Assembly: GCA_022036555.1 (NCBI GenBank)
Contig: CM039127.1
Span: 51,720,122 to 51,784,121 of the forward strand
Length of the DNA: 64,000 nt
Direction: 5' to 3'
Source: Microstegium vimineum
Lineage: Eukaryota > Streptophyta > Magnoliopsida > Poales > Poaceae
Below, one piece after another: positions 49,687 to 61,689 of the stretch. Made by a program: the position numbers and the translations under genes. Numbering within the stretch: position 1 is the stretch's first letter; each line of letters begins with the position of its first letter. The notes beneath the pieces were generated by a model. The model saw only the letters and a program-made list of their open reading frames with translations. It was not told the origin of the DNA and ran no database searches.

Positions 49687-49941
49687 TCAATTACCATGGT
49701 TGATTGTCTCCTCGACAGGCGGTGCCGGCGGCTCATCGTCGGGGCTAAAGAAATCGCTAGGCCCAGAGGGTGGTATGACCTTGTGCGGCAACAAATTCCC
49801 ATCCACGACATGTGATGTCGACAAAGGCAACACATCAAAGTAAGGTCGTGCATCCGCCATTGTTGTCAGGAGCGTCGTCGCCAATACTAACACCATCACT
49901 GCAGTCACCATGGTGGCGGCAATGTTCTTGTTGCTAGTCAT
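49687..49941 (-). CDS. Small secreted peptide precursor with an IDA-like IPPSGPS motif
   Basis: Intronless 84-residue protein. Residues 1-30 or so form a clear signal peptide (hydrophobic ATMVTAVMVLVLATTLLTTM, then small residues at ADA). The mature part is short and contains HKVIPPSGPS at about residues 54-63. This resembles the PIPPSAPSK core of IDA and IDA-like plant peptides, which bind HAESA-type receptor kinases. Unlike IDA, it continues with an acidic Pro-rich tail of about 20 residues and lacks the KRHN end. An in-frame ATG at 50031 was rejected because it overlaps the TATA-like sequence. Family membership is a suggestion only. Confidence 0.55.
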   Translation of the reverse strand: MTSNKNIAATMVTAVMVLVLATTLLTTMADARPYFDVLPLSTSHVVDGNLLPHKVIPPSGPSDFFSPDDEPPAPPVEETINHGN

Positions 49942-50028
49942 GGCTTTGGTTTTTTTTTTCTTCTCCTTCTTTTCAGTATTTTTTGTATAGGAGAATTTAT
50001 TGTGGAGGGTACAAGTTTGGACTGATAA

Positions 50029-50040
50029 CATATATATATG
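50029..50040 (-). promoter_or_regulatory. TATA-like box of the peptide gene
   Basis: CATATATATATG, about 90 bp before the chosen start codon on the minus strand. It fits a transcription start near 50000. Confidence 0.4.
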
Positions 50041-50516
50041 TAGTTGAGCCGAGACTAGATTTCTCTTATGGAGAGTAATTTAAATAAATGGAAGACTTTT
50101 AATGCACCACCATGTTTGACACTCATTTATATCTTTCTTCGCTTTTCAAATCTAATTCATGCTGATGAGCTGGAATTTGGCTAGGTGGGATATGTATGGC
50201 AAATGATTCTAGTCCAACGGCTATATATATAGTATACATAATCGATGGAGCCACAACAAAAACAGCATGTATTGACTCTCCTTGTGATTCTAGTCCAACG
50301 ACTATATAGTATACATAATCGATGGAGCCACAACAAAAACAGCATGTATTGACTCTCCTTGATGATATATATTTGAAACATCATTTGTCAATATATATTT
50401 GAACTTTGTTCTTTAACCATTCCATACTTTTTCAAAAGGTACTTCCACCATTCCAAATTATAATTCACTAGCAAACATGCCCGTGCGTTGTAACGGGAGA
50501 AAAAAATCAAACATGT
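50041..50516. other. Spacer with an 81-bp tandem duplication
   Basis: The block 50204-50284 (starting 'tgattctagtccaacg') is repeated at 50285-50361, the second copy lacking an 'atat'. The sequence at 50467-50500 (cactagcaaacatgcccgtg and following) is a frequent grass repeat end, into which the Gypsy element appears to have inserted. Confidence 0.7.
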
Positions 50517-50989
50517 TGTCGATGGAATATCCTATAGGGTACCCATGGACCGACTTACCTAAGCTTTGGGCCTCCTTTTACTCGCCCCCCAAAAGAAGAC
50601 AAACAGAAGAAACCGAATTCTACTCGGTAAAGACGACAAGACCGAAGCGCAGCTTAGGACTCTAAGTTTGTAACCGAGTATGATTAGAAGCAAGCCTCAA
50701 CCAGTCCCTGGACTATAAAGGGCTAGTGAGGGCACCACCCAAAAAACACCTAAACATACTACACAACACCCGATACGCAGAGCGGCGCACAACACTTTGT
50801 ATTACGATCAAGAGCAATAACAAGCAACTCAACTGGACGTAAGGTTATTACTCGACCTTGTCGAGGGCCTAAACCAGTATAAACCGTGTGTCCCTGTGTG
50901 TCCAACAACCAAGGTTTCAGTATTCACCGAGGCACGAACTACTGTCTCGGGTAACCCCGTGGCAGGCTATCGGTGGTAAAACATCGACA
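50517..50989 (+). repeat. 5' LTR
   Basis: 473 bp, beginning TGTCGATG and ending CATCGACA, a perfect 8-bp terminal inverted repeat of the TG...CA type. Its first 79 bases match the truncated LTR at 63923-64000. Confidence 0.93.
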
Positions 50990-50991
50990 GC

Positions 50992-51009
50992 TGGCGCGCC
51001 AGGTAGGGG
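50992..51009 (+). promoter_or_regulatory. Primer binding site
   Basis: TGGCGCGCCAGGTAGGGG starts two bases after the LTR end. It begins with TGG, complementary to a tRNA CCA end, as expected for minus-strand priming. The tRNA species was not assigned. Confidence 0.8.
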
Positions 51010-51056
51010 CTTTCGGCGAATTTTTTCTCGAAAGCTTGTTGGACCACGACCTCAAG

Positions 51057-53246
51057 ATGACGAAGTTGATAGAATCAACATTGATCTTCGGATCATGGAT
51101 CTGCAAGATCAACGATGACGGAACAATTCAAAACCGACTCCGAGAAGAAGGAGTAGATCAAGATCTTCAAGAACTGAACCAAAGGACCCAAAATCTCACG
51201 ATTTCGAAACCAACCAGTCCAACAGATGAAGATGGATATGAAACTGACTCGGAGAAGGAGACCTCATCAGATACCAACTCCGAGACTAACACGAAGAAAC
51301 CAAGCGCAATGCAAATCGGAATACACAACCAAACTTCAATCAAAAGCAGAAACAATTCAGATACATCCAAGTACTCGGCACCATATGGGCTACATAACTC
51401 CGCATCTACATACGGGAAGCTTCTTAAGAATAAGATGACAAGAAGTATAACCTTGAAAGGTGCTCAAGAAGGAATGATCATGTCAACAACTCCAGAAGGG
51501 TGTATTGTGCATTGGCCAAACCAATCCTCAAGGATGGAAGACCAGGATACAGAACTACCGTTTCAAGTAGGAAAAGAACTCGGACTTTGCCAAGGACCAT
51601 CATACAAGACAAGAAGCCAACAAGCGAAAAGAACTCGGAAGATACATACCATATATATGGCAGAACTAGAACCTTATCTAGAACCGCCACAAATACCCGA
51701 TTTGAAATCATCGGATGAGTCAAAAGGGGATATCTCAGACGACGAAGAAGGCGATGACAACGAAACCAACGATCATAAGACTGCAAGGCTGAAAAAGAAC
51801 AAAGCTAGAGCAGGAAGGAGAAATTGAGCTGCTCAGAGAAAACAAATCTGGATCAAATACAAAGCAGAATTAACAGAATACAACAAGAAGAAGGCGGAAA
51901 GAGAATCCATGAGGAATACAAAAAGAGAGAGAATCGAAGAATTGACGAAAGAACTAAACATCCTCACTAAAGAAGAGAGAATCACAGATGAGCCAGCAAA
52001 AGAAGATAGAGACCCCAACAAACAACCCGAAGATAATACACCCCAAGAAGGACAAGGAGAGAAGCAAGAACAACTTCCCAAGAAGTCGATATTCCACAGA
52101 CTAGGGAAATCAGGGATACCACAACCATCGGAAAGACAAGAACAACATCTTGGATTGGTAAAACAAAACAACCCAGATTGGGATCAATGCTATTCAGAAG
52201 ACTATGGTGAATCCGAATACATGGGGGACAGGGACTATTACCGAAGAGATTGGTCACCAGACTTCAACAGAGCAGAACGATACGACATATTTCCATGCTT
52301 TGCAAGAAGACTACAAACTTTGAAATTACCACACAAGTTCAAGCCAGCAAATCACTCCAAGTACAATGGAAAAGTGGAACCTAGACAATGGATAAGAGTA
52401 TATTCTCAATACATTGAACTCGTAGGAGGGAACAATGACATCAAGGCCCTATATTTTCCAATGGCACTCGAAGCCATGCCCTTGCAGTGGTTCGACAAGT
52501 TAAAACCAAGATCAATCAAGTATTGGGAGGATTTACAAGAAGCGTTCTGTAACAACTTCGAGGGAATAATAACGCATCCCATGACGGCGACAGAGTTGAA
52601 GAACGTAAAACAAAGAAGAGGAGAAACGCTAAGGGAATATTATCGAAGGTTTGGAGAACTCAGAGCTCAAATACATGACATTACCGACAGAGAAGTAATA
52701 GAAACATTTGCGGATGGAATCATGGCAAATTGGCAGTTCAAAGACTACTTTAACGAAAATTCAAGATCCAACGAAGACTTCAAAAGAGCTGTCAAAAAGA
52801 TGATATCATCGGAAGAAAGAACTCGGCACAGATTCACCCGAGATTTTCATGAAAATAAAAGACCAGATTTCAGACCCAATGACAAAAGACCAAGACAAGA
52901 CAACATGGTAGCAGCAACAGACAACAAAAGAAGATTCAACGACAATGACAAAGGAGGGTACAACAACAACTACAACAACAACAGAAACATAAACCAGAAT
53001 AACAGGTACTCAAATAACAACTACCAAAGCAACAACTACACAAGAAGTCCAGCAGAAAGGATAGAAGACCTACCCTGCTACATACATCCTAACGCAAGCC
53101 ACAAGCTAGTTGAATGTGACGTATTCCAACGAAGATTCACAAAGAAAGAGGATACACGAGCAAACAACTCGGAGCAAAGAACAGAAGGATCAGGAAGGAT
53201 ACCAAGAAAGCAGAGGGGAATTATCAAGAACCCCAATGACAAATAG
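51057..53246 (+). pseudogene. Gypsy gag
   Basis: The N-terminal part (51057-51827) is acidic and polar, typical of the long leader of Tat gag. A segment at about 51790-51850 reads best in another frame (coiled-coil-like LEQEGEIELLREN), so two small compensating indels leave an in-frame TGA at 51825. From 51909 the frame holds the retrotransposon gag domain (KFKPANHSKYNGKVEPRQW, then QRRGETLREYYRRF), a basic Asn-rich region, and a reduced zinc-knuckle-like CYIHPNASHKLVECD. It ends at a TAG, 53244-53246. Confidence 0.85.
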
Positions 53247-53314
53247 CAGTAATCTTTTCTGGAGCATCATACACAAGAAATAAAAGGCAGGAAAAGCTAG
53301 CACACAGAATCATC

Positions 53315-53968
53315 ATGGCAGCAGAACTAGCTACCCCAAGATATCTGGACTGGTCAGAGTACCCAATCCAGTTCACAAGAGAGGATCAATGGACAAGCGC
53401 AGCAAATGCAGGCTACTATCCCCTAGTAATGGGACCAACAATAGCAGGAGTGGCAGTCTCCAAAGTACTCATCGACGGAGGAGCAGGATTAAACATAATC
53501 TTCGCAGACACCCTAAGGAAGATGAATTTGGACTATGAAGACATGATCACACCAACGAGTATTCCTTTTTATGGAATAGTACCCGGAAAAGCTTCCATAC
53601 CATTGGGACAAATCACTTTACCAGTCACCTTTGGAACAACCAACAAATATCGGACCAAGTTCATCAAATTCGAAGTAGCCGACTTCGAATCATGTTATCA
53701 TGCAATCCTTGGAAGACCAGCATTAACAAGATACATGGAAATACCTCACTACCCGTATCTACTGCTCAAGATGCCGACAACAAAAGAAGTTCTTTCATTA
53801 AAAGGAGATCTAAAGAGAGCATACGATTGTGATGTACAAGCCGTACAAATATCAGAAAAACTACAAGACTATCAGGAAAAAGAAGACATTGCGAAGAAAG
53901 TTGAGAAAATGAACCCAGATGAAATCCAAATACTGGCAAAGAAGTCAAGCACCTTCACAACCTCCTAA
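53315..53968 (+). pseudogene. Gypsy aspartic protease
   Basis: Separate frame after gag. The catalytic motif is VLIDGGAGLNIIFADTL, i.e. DGGA, which is close to the DGGS usual in this lineage, and a second conserved block AILGRPAL follows. The frame then shifts at about 53945 into the frame of the pol part. The Asp is kept. Breaks on both sides suggest it was once part of one polyprotein with RT. Confidence 0.82.
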
Positions 53969-55890
53969 AGAAGCAGCCACAAAGAAGATTGATCTATTAA
54001 CTGGAGATCCAGAAAAAACAACAATAATCAGCGCGAGTTTGGATCCTAAATAGGAACTCACGCTCACTAACTTTCTAAGGGACAACAAAGACATATTTGC
54101 ATGGAAGCCATCAGACATGCCAGGAGTCCCAAAGGAGTTGGCTGAGCACAAAATTGACACAAATAAAGGTTCAAGACCAATAAAACAGAAGCTACGCAGA
54201 TTTGCACCAGACATGAAAGCAACAATCAAAAAGGAAATTACAAAATTATTGGCAGCAGGGTTCATCAGAGAAATAATCAACCCGGACTGGTTGGCTAATC
54301 CAGTTCTGATGGAGAAGAAGAACTCGCAAGAATGGCGTATGTGTTTGGACTACACAGATCTCAACAAACATTGTTCAAAAGACCCATATGGACCACCAAG
54401 AATTGACCAAGTAATAGACTCAACAGCGGGATCATCGCTACTATCCTTTCGCGACTGCTACTCGGGGTACCATCAAATATCATTAAGGGAAGAAGATCAA
54501 AGCAAAACATCTTTTATAACACCTTTCGGGGCATACTGTTATAAGTCAATGCCGTTCGTATTGAAAAATGCAGGAGCAACATATCAAAGAGCAATACAAA
54601 CTTGCTTAGGAGATCAAATCGGAAGAAACGCTGAAGCATACATTGACGACGTAGTAGTCAAAACAAAAGAACCCGAATCACTGTTGGAAGACCTGGAAGA
54701 GACCTTCAAGAATCTAAAAGCATGGAAGTGGAAGCTCAATCCAACAAAATGCGTTTTTGGTGTACCATCAGGGCAACTACTCGGTTTCTTAGTCAGCAAC
54801 AGAGGAATTGAAGCAAGCACAAAACAAGTCAAAGCAATAATGGATATGAAGCCACCAAAAAAGATCAAGGACATACAAAAACTCACATGATGTATGGCAG
54901 CTCTCAACAGATTCATATCGAAATTGGGAGAAAAAGGACTACCCTTCTTCAAACTCCTAAAAGGAAAAGAAAACTTCGAATGGACAGAAGAAGAAAATCA
55001 AGCTTTCATCAAGCTAAAGGAATATTTATCATCATCCCCAATAATTACACCACCAAGAAATTTGGAGGACATGATGTTGTATATCACGGCAACCAAAAAC
55101 GTAGTAAGTGCAACAATCATCGTGGAAAGAGAAGAACCCGGACGTACCTACAAAATACAAAGACCGGTATACTACATCAGCGAAGTACTCACGGAATCAA
55201 AAGTCAGATACCCACACGTACAGAAACTACTATATGCAATACTCATATCATCAAGAAAGTTGAGACATTATTTCCACGAGCACAAAGTAACAGTAGCAAC
55301 CAACTTCCTGTTACAAGACATACTCAGAAACAAAGACGCCACAGGCCGAATATCTAAACGGGCAGTGAAACTTGGATCTCTAAATATAGATTTCAAACCA
55401 AGGACAGCAATCAAGTCACATATACTACCCGACTTCATTGTAGAATGGACAAAAATTGCACAAAAAGAACCCGAACCAATAAGAGATCACTGGAAGATGT
55501 ACTTTGATGGTTCTCTGAAGCTTGGAGGGGCTGGAGAAGGTGTACTACTGATTTCCCCAGAAGGAAGACAATTAAAATACGTACTACAAATATTATGGCA
55601 GGCAACAAATAATGAAGCAGAATACGAAGCACTCATACACGGATTAAAAGTAGCAGCCACCCTGGGAATTAAAAGAGTTCTCGCTTATGAAGATTCAACA
55701 GTAGTAATCAATCAAGTAAACAAAGAGTGGGACGGCTCAAAAAACAACATGGATGCATATTGTGCAGAAGTAAGGAAACTCGAAAAGAACTTCGAAGGAT
55801 TAGAAATCCACCACGTCTTGAGAGATTCAAATGTGGCAGCAGATATCTTGTCAAAGTTGGGATCAGACAGAGCAAAAGTACCATCGGGAA
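53946..55890 (+). pseudogene. Gypsy reverse transcriptase and RNase H
   Basis: After a junction block at 53946-54116 (containing a TAG at 54051-54053, probably from CAG) the RT begins. RT motifs: PDWLANPVLMEKKN, CLDYTDLN, the YSGYHQI block, and catalytic AYIDDVVVK. A TGA at 54888-54890 (family Gly position) splits RT from the connection and RNase H parts. RNase H shows FDGSLKLGGAG, TNNEAEYEALIHGL, and a final ADILSKLG, so its acidic residues are in place. The frame slips by one base at about 55890. Confidence 0.9.
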
Positions 55891-57255
55891 ATATTTGTAG
55901 AAGAACTCGCAAAGCCATCAATCCAAGAAACCAGTAAACAAAAAGAAGACCCAATGGACATAGACAAGAAAAAAGAACCCGATACCTCAAGGCAGATCCT
56001 CAACGTAGAAAGCGATTGGAGACAACCATTCATCGATTATAAGAATGAAAACAAACTACCCGGAGACAAAGCAGAAGCAACAAGGGTTATAATAAAAAGC
56101 AAATCTTACGTCCTCGTAAAGGATAAATTATACAAAAGAGCAACATCTTCTGAAGTATTATTGAAATGCGTATCTACACAGGAAGGAAAAGAGATATTGG
56201 ATGAAATCCACTCGGGCTGCTGTGGAAATCATGCAGCATCCAGGACATTAATCGGCAAAGCATTCAGAAGTGGATTTTATTGGCCAATAACACTCAAGGA
56301 CGCAGAACAATTAGTCAAGACATGCAAAAATTGCCAAATGTTTGCAAGATAATCACATGTTCCAACACACAATCTAATTTGCATATCACCAGCCTCGCCT
56401 TTTTCATGCTGGGGGCTAGATCAAGTCGGGCCTCGCAAAAAAGCAAAAGGAGGATTTGAATACATATTTGTGGCAGTAGACAAATTCACCAAGTGGATTG
56501 AATACAAACCACTCGTCAAATACAGTGCAGAAAAAGCAACAGAGTTCATACAAGACATCATGCACAGATTTGGGATGCCCAACAAAATAATCACAGATCT
56601 CGGATCACCATTTACAGCAAAGGAATTCCAATATTGGGCAAGAGATTGCGGAATAGAAATAGACTATGCATCAGTGGCTCACCCCCAAGCAAACAGACAA
56701 GTTGAAAGAGCCAATGGGATACTATTACAAGGCCTAAAACCAAGGCTATACGAAGATCTAAAAGACTACGGAAGCAAGTGGATAGAAGAACTACCAAAAG
56801 TGGTATGGGGCTTAAGAACCTAAATCAGCAGAGCAACAGGCTACTCACCTTTGTTCCTGGTATATGGATCAGAAGCCGTATTACCAATTGACTTGATATG
56901 GCAATCACCAAGAATCGAGCAATACGATGAAGGAGAAGCCGAAGAAACAAGACGACTAGAGATTTACTCAATCGAAGAAATAAGAGACAATGCAGTGATA
57001 CAAAATGCAGGATACTTACAAGGCTTGCAAAGACACTACGATAGAAATATGCATCCAAGAACGCTAAAACCAGGAGATCTGGTACTACGACTAATTCAAA
57101 AGAAAGACGAAAGACATAAACTACTCAGCCCATGGGAGGGTCCTTTCATCATCAAGACAACAATACAACCTGAAACTTATGAGCTGATGACAGAAGATGG
57201 AATTCAACTAAGCAACACTTGGCACATCAGCCAACTCAAGAAATTCTACAACTAA
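55891..57255 (+). pseudogene. Gypsy integrase
   Basis: H2C2 zinc-binding domain (HSGCCGNHAASRT, then CKNCQMFAR), then the integrase core with WGLDQVGP, ITDLGSPF and QANRQVERANG carrying the D, D and E residues, and a C-terminal domain ending HISQLKKFYN. Two TAA codons (56350-56352 and 56821-56823) interrupt one otherwise continuous frame. Both sit where Gln is usual in the family, fitting CAA to TAA changes. Confidence 0.9.
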
Positions 57256-57295
57256 AAGCACAAGATACAAGACATCAAGAACAAACCGGCAATTT

Positions 57296-58200
57296 GCATA
57301 ATGAGAGGCACTGTCTGGAGTCAGTTGTTTCGTGAGGCAACTTGACAAACCGACTGCTTTGCACCATGAGCGGCACAGTCTGGTTCATATATAAGTCTAC
57401 CATTTCGTGAGGCGGCATGACAAGCTGACAGCTTTGCACCATGAGCGACACTGTCTAGCATTTTTTAAGTCGGTTGTTTCGTGAGGCAACCCGACAAATC
57501 GACTGCTTTGCACCATGAGCAGCACAGTCTGGTTCATATATAAAGTCTACCGTTTCATGAGGCGGCATGACAAGCTGACAGTTTTGCACCATAAGCGACA
57601 CTGTCTAGCATTTTTAAGTCGATTGTTTCGTGAGGCAACTCGACAAACTGACTGCTTTGCACCATGAGCGGCACAGTCTGGTTCATATATATGTCTACCG
57701 TTTCGTGAGGCGGCATGACAAGTTGTCAGTTTTGCACCATGAGCGACACTATCTAGCATCTTTAAGTCGATTGTTTCGTGAGGCAACTCGACAAACCGAC
57801 TGCTTTGCACCATGAGCGGCACAGTCTGGTTCATATATAAGTCTACCGTTTCGTGAGGCAGCATGATAAGCTGACAGCTTTGCACCATGAACGACACTGT
57901 CTAGCATCTTTAAGTCAGTTGTTTCGTGAGGCAACTTGACAAACCGACTGCTTTGCACCATGAGCGGCACAGTCTGGTTCACATATCTACAAGTCTACCG
58001 GCATGACATCAAAACTACTCGGTGCAACAAAAAGCATCGGTCTACCTCGATGACAAACCGACTACTTTGGACCATGAGCGACACAGTCTGGTTCATACAT
58101 CTACAAGTCTACCGTTTCAAGAGGCGGCATGATAAATATCAAACTACTCAACGCAACAAAAAGCATCAGTCTACCTCGATGACATCAGAGATAATCACTA
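57296..58200 (+). repeat. Tandem array of about 149 bp units
   Basis: The marker TTGTTTCGTGAGGCAAC starts at 57325, 57474, 57623, 57771 and 57919, a period of 148-149 bp. Each unit holds two related half-units of about 75 bp that share 'tttgcaccatgagcg'. Beyond 57990 two more diverged units of about 114 bp follow with a different insert. The array is noncoding and lies between integrase and the antisense gene. Confidence 0.92.
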
Positions 58201-58728
58201 GTACAAAGTGACACAACACAACTGCTTGAAAGGCAATACAAAAGCAGTGCAACAAAGATTGCAAGCCGAATACTATCATATCAGACTCCATCGTCGGAAA
58301 TTACTCGACAATACTACCCCGAAACTACTCGGAGGTTATCAAACGCAAAGACAAAGATCTTCAAAGCCTAACTCAGATGTATAAGGCATTCTATGAACAA
58401 GAATATCTCCAGTATGATTATCAAGGCACGAAGGCCAATAATATTACCCAGAAAGAACTCGGGAATTCAGAAGCATCTACAAAGCCTAATACAGAGGCAC
58501 AATACTGCAAATATCAATCAAAAGAACTCGACAGGGCTCACAAATATCTAGAGAATAAGGTATTCATCAGAGGGACAAGCAAGTCAATCAGAAAACAAAT
58601 TGCACAACATTAGCATGCAGAAACAAAAGTATTACAATATCAGGACGAAGCCTGACAATATGTTGAGCAAAAGTATCATCCAGAGTATATTACAAGAACC
58701 ATCACTCAAAGACAAGTAAATATGTTCA

Positions 58729-61689
58729 TCAAGGAGGAGGCAACACTTTCATCTGGCTAAATATTTGGCGACAAAGCTCCTGAACCTCGGGCTTCGACTG
58801 TTCCCACCTTATCAAGAGATCGGCGTCCATCGGATCTTCGAGAATTCGGTCCAAAGGCACATCAGGAGCAAGGGCTCAAACAAAAGAAACAACATTGTTT
58901 ATACAATGCTCAAAGCCATTTTCAACAAATTCTTTAAACCAAAGAGGCAGTGCAGGAATCAGGGTCTTCAGGGCTTCCTTAGCATCCTCTTCATGACAAA
59001 CAACAGCCACAACAGGCCTCACAACATCATACGAAATCTTGTATCGGTCATGAACCTCCGAAAGCTGAGTTTTCAAAATTTCCTCCAATTTCAATGACTG
59101 AAAAGGGCAAAGAAGTCAGAAAGACTAAAAGAAAAAACAACAAGAAAATCAGAAGACAAAAAATAGTCAACTTACAGTTTCAGCTCTCCTCTTCGATGAT
59201 TCAAGACGAAGAGATAAATTTTTTTTCTCCTCATTCCAAGCAATGGAAGCCTGATCAGCAGATACAAGAAAAGCAAATATGTCAGATATCAAACAAGAAA
59301 ACCACAACAAAGAAAAAAATAGATAGTTACCAACCATCTTTTCTTTCAAATCAGACAAGGAAGCATCAGCAACTCCTCGGAGAGTCTTTTCTTGCTCCAA
59401 AGCAGCACGAGCTTGAGACAACTCAAGCTGAACCCTGTCAAGTGCAGCTTGAAGAGTAGCAACCGACTGAGTTTCCAAGGGAGAAGCAGTCAATTCCTGA
59501 CAGACTTCCTGCAAAAGTTAAAAGATCAAAACAAAAGCACTAACAGATGAATGAAAAAACAAGAGCAAGTACCTTCAGCTCAACACCAAAAGACAAGGAC
59601 ATATCAGTCCAGGATGAAACAAGCCTTTTTAACTCTATCAACTCGGCTGAGCTGAACCTCTGGCCCTTGAAGAAGCAAGGGAGTCACCAAAGAAGAAACC
59701 GGAGCCTTGCCTGAAATACTCAACTCAGGCACCTCAAGAAGAGGCACACCTTTAGGAGGACAAGCGACAACAAATTCAGAAGCACCAACAGCATTGGCAG
59801 CATCAGGAGTGCAAAATCCTGCAAGAAATAAAACAAGAAGAGTTAAGATAGAAACAAAAAAGCAAGAATCTTCCTCAACAAAGACAAAAAAAGTCTTACT
59901 ATCCTGGGACGAAACAGAAGCTTCAGAAGAAGGCCTAAAGAAAACAAAAGCAAGAATATAAGGCGGAGACAATTAAAAGATACAAACGTTACATAGTAAA
60001 TTCAACTTACTTGGCAAACTTGCTGAAGGAAGCAGCAACCTGAGCAAATGAAAGCTTGGGAATATCGAAAGAAAATTCATCATCAAGAAATGAAGAAGAA
60101 GAGATCGGAACAGCCAAAGGAATAGGAGCAGCTTCACCAGAAGACTGACCAACAGATGACCTACGACTAAATAAAATTACAATAAGGAAAGGTTCTTTAG
60201 AAAGAAGTTACAAAGACATCAAGAAGACAACTTACAGAGGACGAGTAAGCAGAGGATCATCACCAGAAGATTCCTCATCAAGAGTGATGGACTGGCCATC
60301 TGAAAAAGAACAAAATAGAAGAATAAAGAAGAGTTGTATACAAAACAACTCGGGTGACAAACACAATGCTCACCTACAATAATGTTACCTGTGGGAGCAT
60401 GCGGCCGAGGAGACCGACGACGAGTGGCAGGAGCAAGTGAAGAAGGTTGAGCAGAAGACTCAAGCTTCCTCTTCCTAGAAAACAGTACAAGTTGAGCAAT
60501 CCGAGGATCAGGAGTATACGGCACATACTCATCAGTAATACAAAATCCAGGGATCAACCTGGAAGAAGAACTCGAAGCCACAGTGACTTCAGTTGCGGTC
60601 TCCTCGGGAACAAAGACATCAGGCCCAAAAGGCAAGTTTAGCCTAAAAGAATGACCATGATCCTGAAATACAAAACAAGTCATCAACAAAACAAGAACTC
60701 AGGAGAAAGAAATCAAAACGAACCAAGAAGTCACTAACCTGAGGAGGAGGATTTCCAGCATGATACTCAGGAATTTGGGGAGGAATGGCAGACACACCAC
60801 TCAGGACTCTCCCCAAACGATCAAACATATCATCTTCAGACAACTCGGACTCAGGGATGATCCGAGAAGGATCAGAAGAACCGGTATATTCAAAGCCAAG
60901 GTTTTCCCTCTGCATGAGAGGCTGAACCCGGCGACGATAGAAACTAGCAATCAACCCATTGCCAGTCAACCCGGATTGTTTCAAGAAACTTATCCGGGTC
61001 AGCAGAGGTTTAATAGCCAGGGACTCAGAAGGAGACAAAGGATCATTCAAACAAGGAAGAGGAGTCGGAAGAGCAACAAGGTCAGAAGAAAAATAAGCAT
61101 CAGGCTTTGAAATGTAAAACCATTTGTACACCCAATCTTTAACCGACTCATAAAGGGTAAAGGCGAAGTAAACAACCTTTATACCCTGGCGAAACTGAAC
61201 GGCGGAACAGCCAAAAGAGCGACTGGGCTTACTCTTATGAAATCGAAGGCGAAAGAAATGACGAAAGAGAGGAAGACAAGGAGGGATGCCAATGAATGCT
61301 TCGCACAAATGAGCAAACGAAGAAAGAAAGAGAATCCTGTTAGGAGATAGATGATGAAGCTGAATACCGTAGAAACGAAGGAACTCCATCAGGAAATCAG
61401 AGGGAGGAAAGCAGAGTCCAGCACGAATGAAAGGAACAAAAAGTATAGTCTGGTCAGGGGAAGGACTGGGAATTGCGTGCTCACCAGGAAGAGAATACTG
61501 AGAGAAAATCTGTGCCCGAAGCAAACCGTGGGCAACTAGCAGATCTAAATCAGCTTCCTGAGTCGTAGGCTTAGGGGACCGCTTCATCTGACGAGACATC
61601 TCAACAAACTCAGGATTATCTATGTGATCTAGCACGATATCTTCGTCCACAAATTCAGCCTTGCTCTTGTTCTTGTTATTCTTCACCAT
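58729..61689 (-). pseudogene. Spliced antisense gene of the Gypsy element (Transposase_28-type domain plus coiled coil)
   Basis: Nine exons on the strand opposite to gag-pol, all GT-AG with joining phases: 60739-61689, 60374-60662, 60236-60299, 60011-60166, 59900-59934, 59573-59818, 59335-59508, 59176-59250 and 58729-59097. The ATG at 61689 opens a 317-codon exon with a basic start (KNNKNKSKAEF) and a domain like the plant 'putative gypsy type transposon' family: FVPFIRAGLCFPPSDF, FYGIQLHHLSPN, FIGIPPCLPLFRHFF. Later exons are Ser/Pro-rich, then a coiled coil (LQAALDRVQLELSQARAALE). The element's copy is broken: exon 59573-59818 shifts frame near 59668, and TGA at 58876-58878 interrupts the last exon. 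Such antisense genes are known in Tat elements; their function is not. Confidence 0.78.

Noticed and set aside
50973..51056. Upstream GTG-initiated extension of gag
   Set aside because: It would begin inside the LTR and cross the primer binding site; the ATG at 51057 is the sensible start.
60447..61110. Plus-strand frames opposite the antisense gene
   Set aside because: They are shadows of the well-supported minus-strand exons and have no domain of their own.
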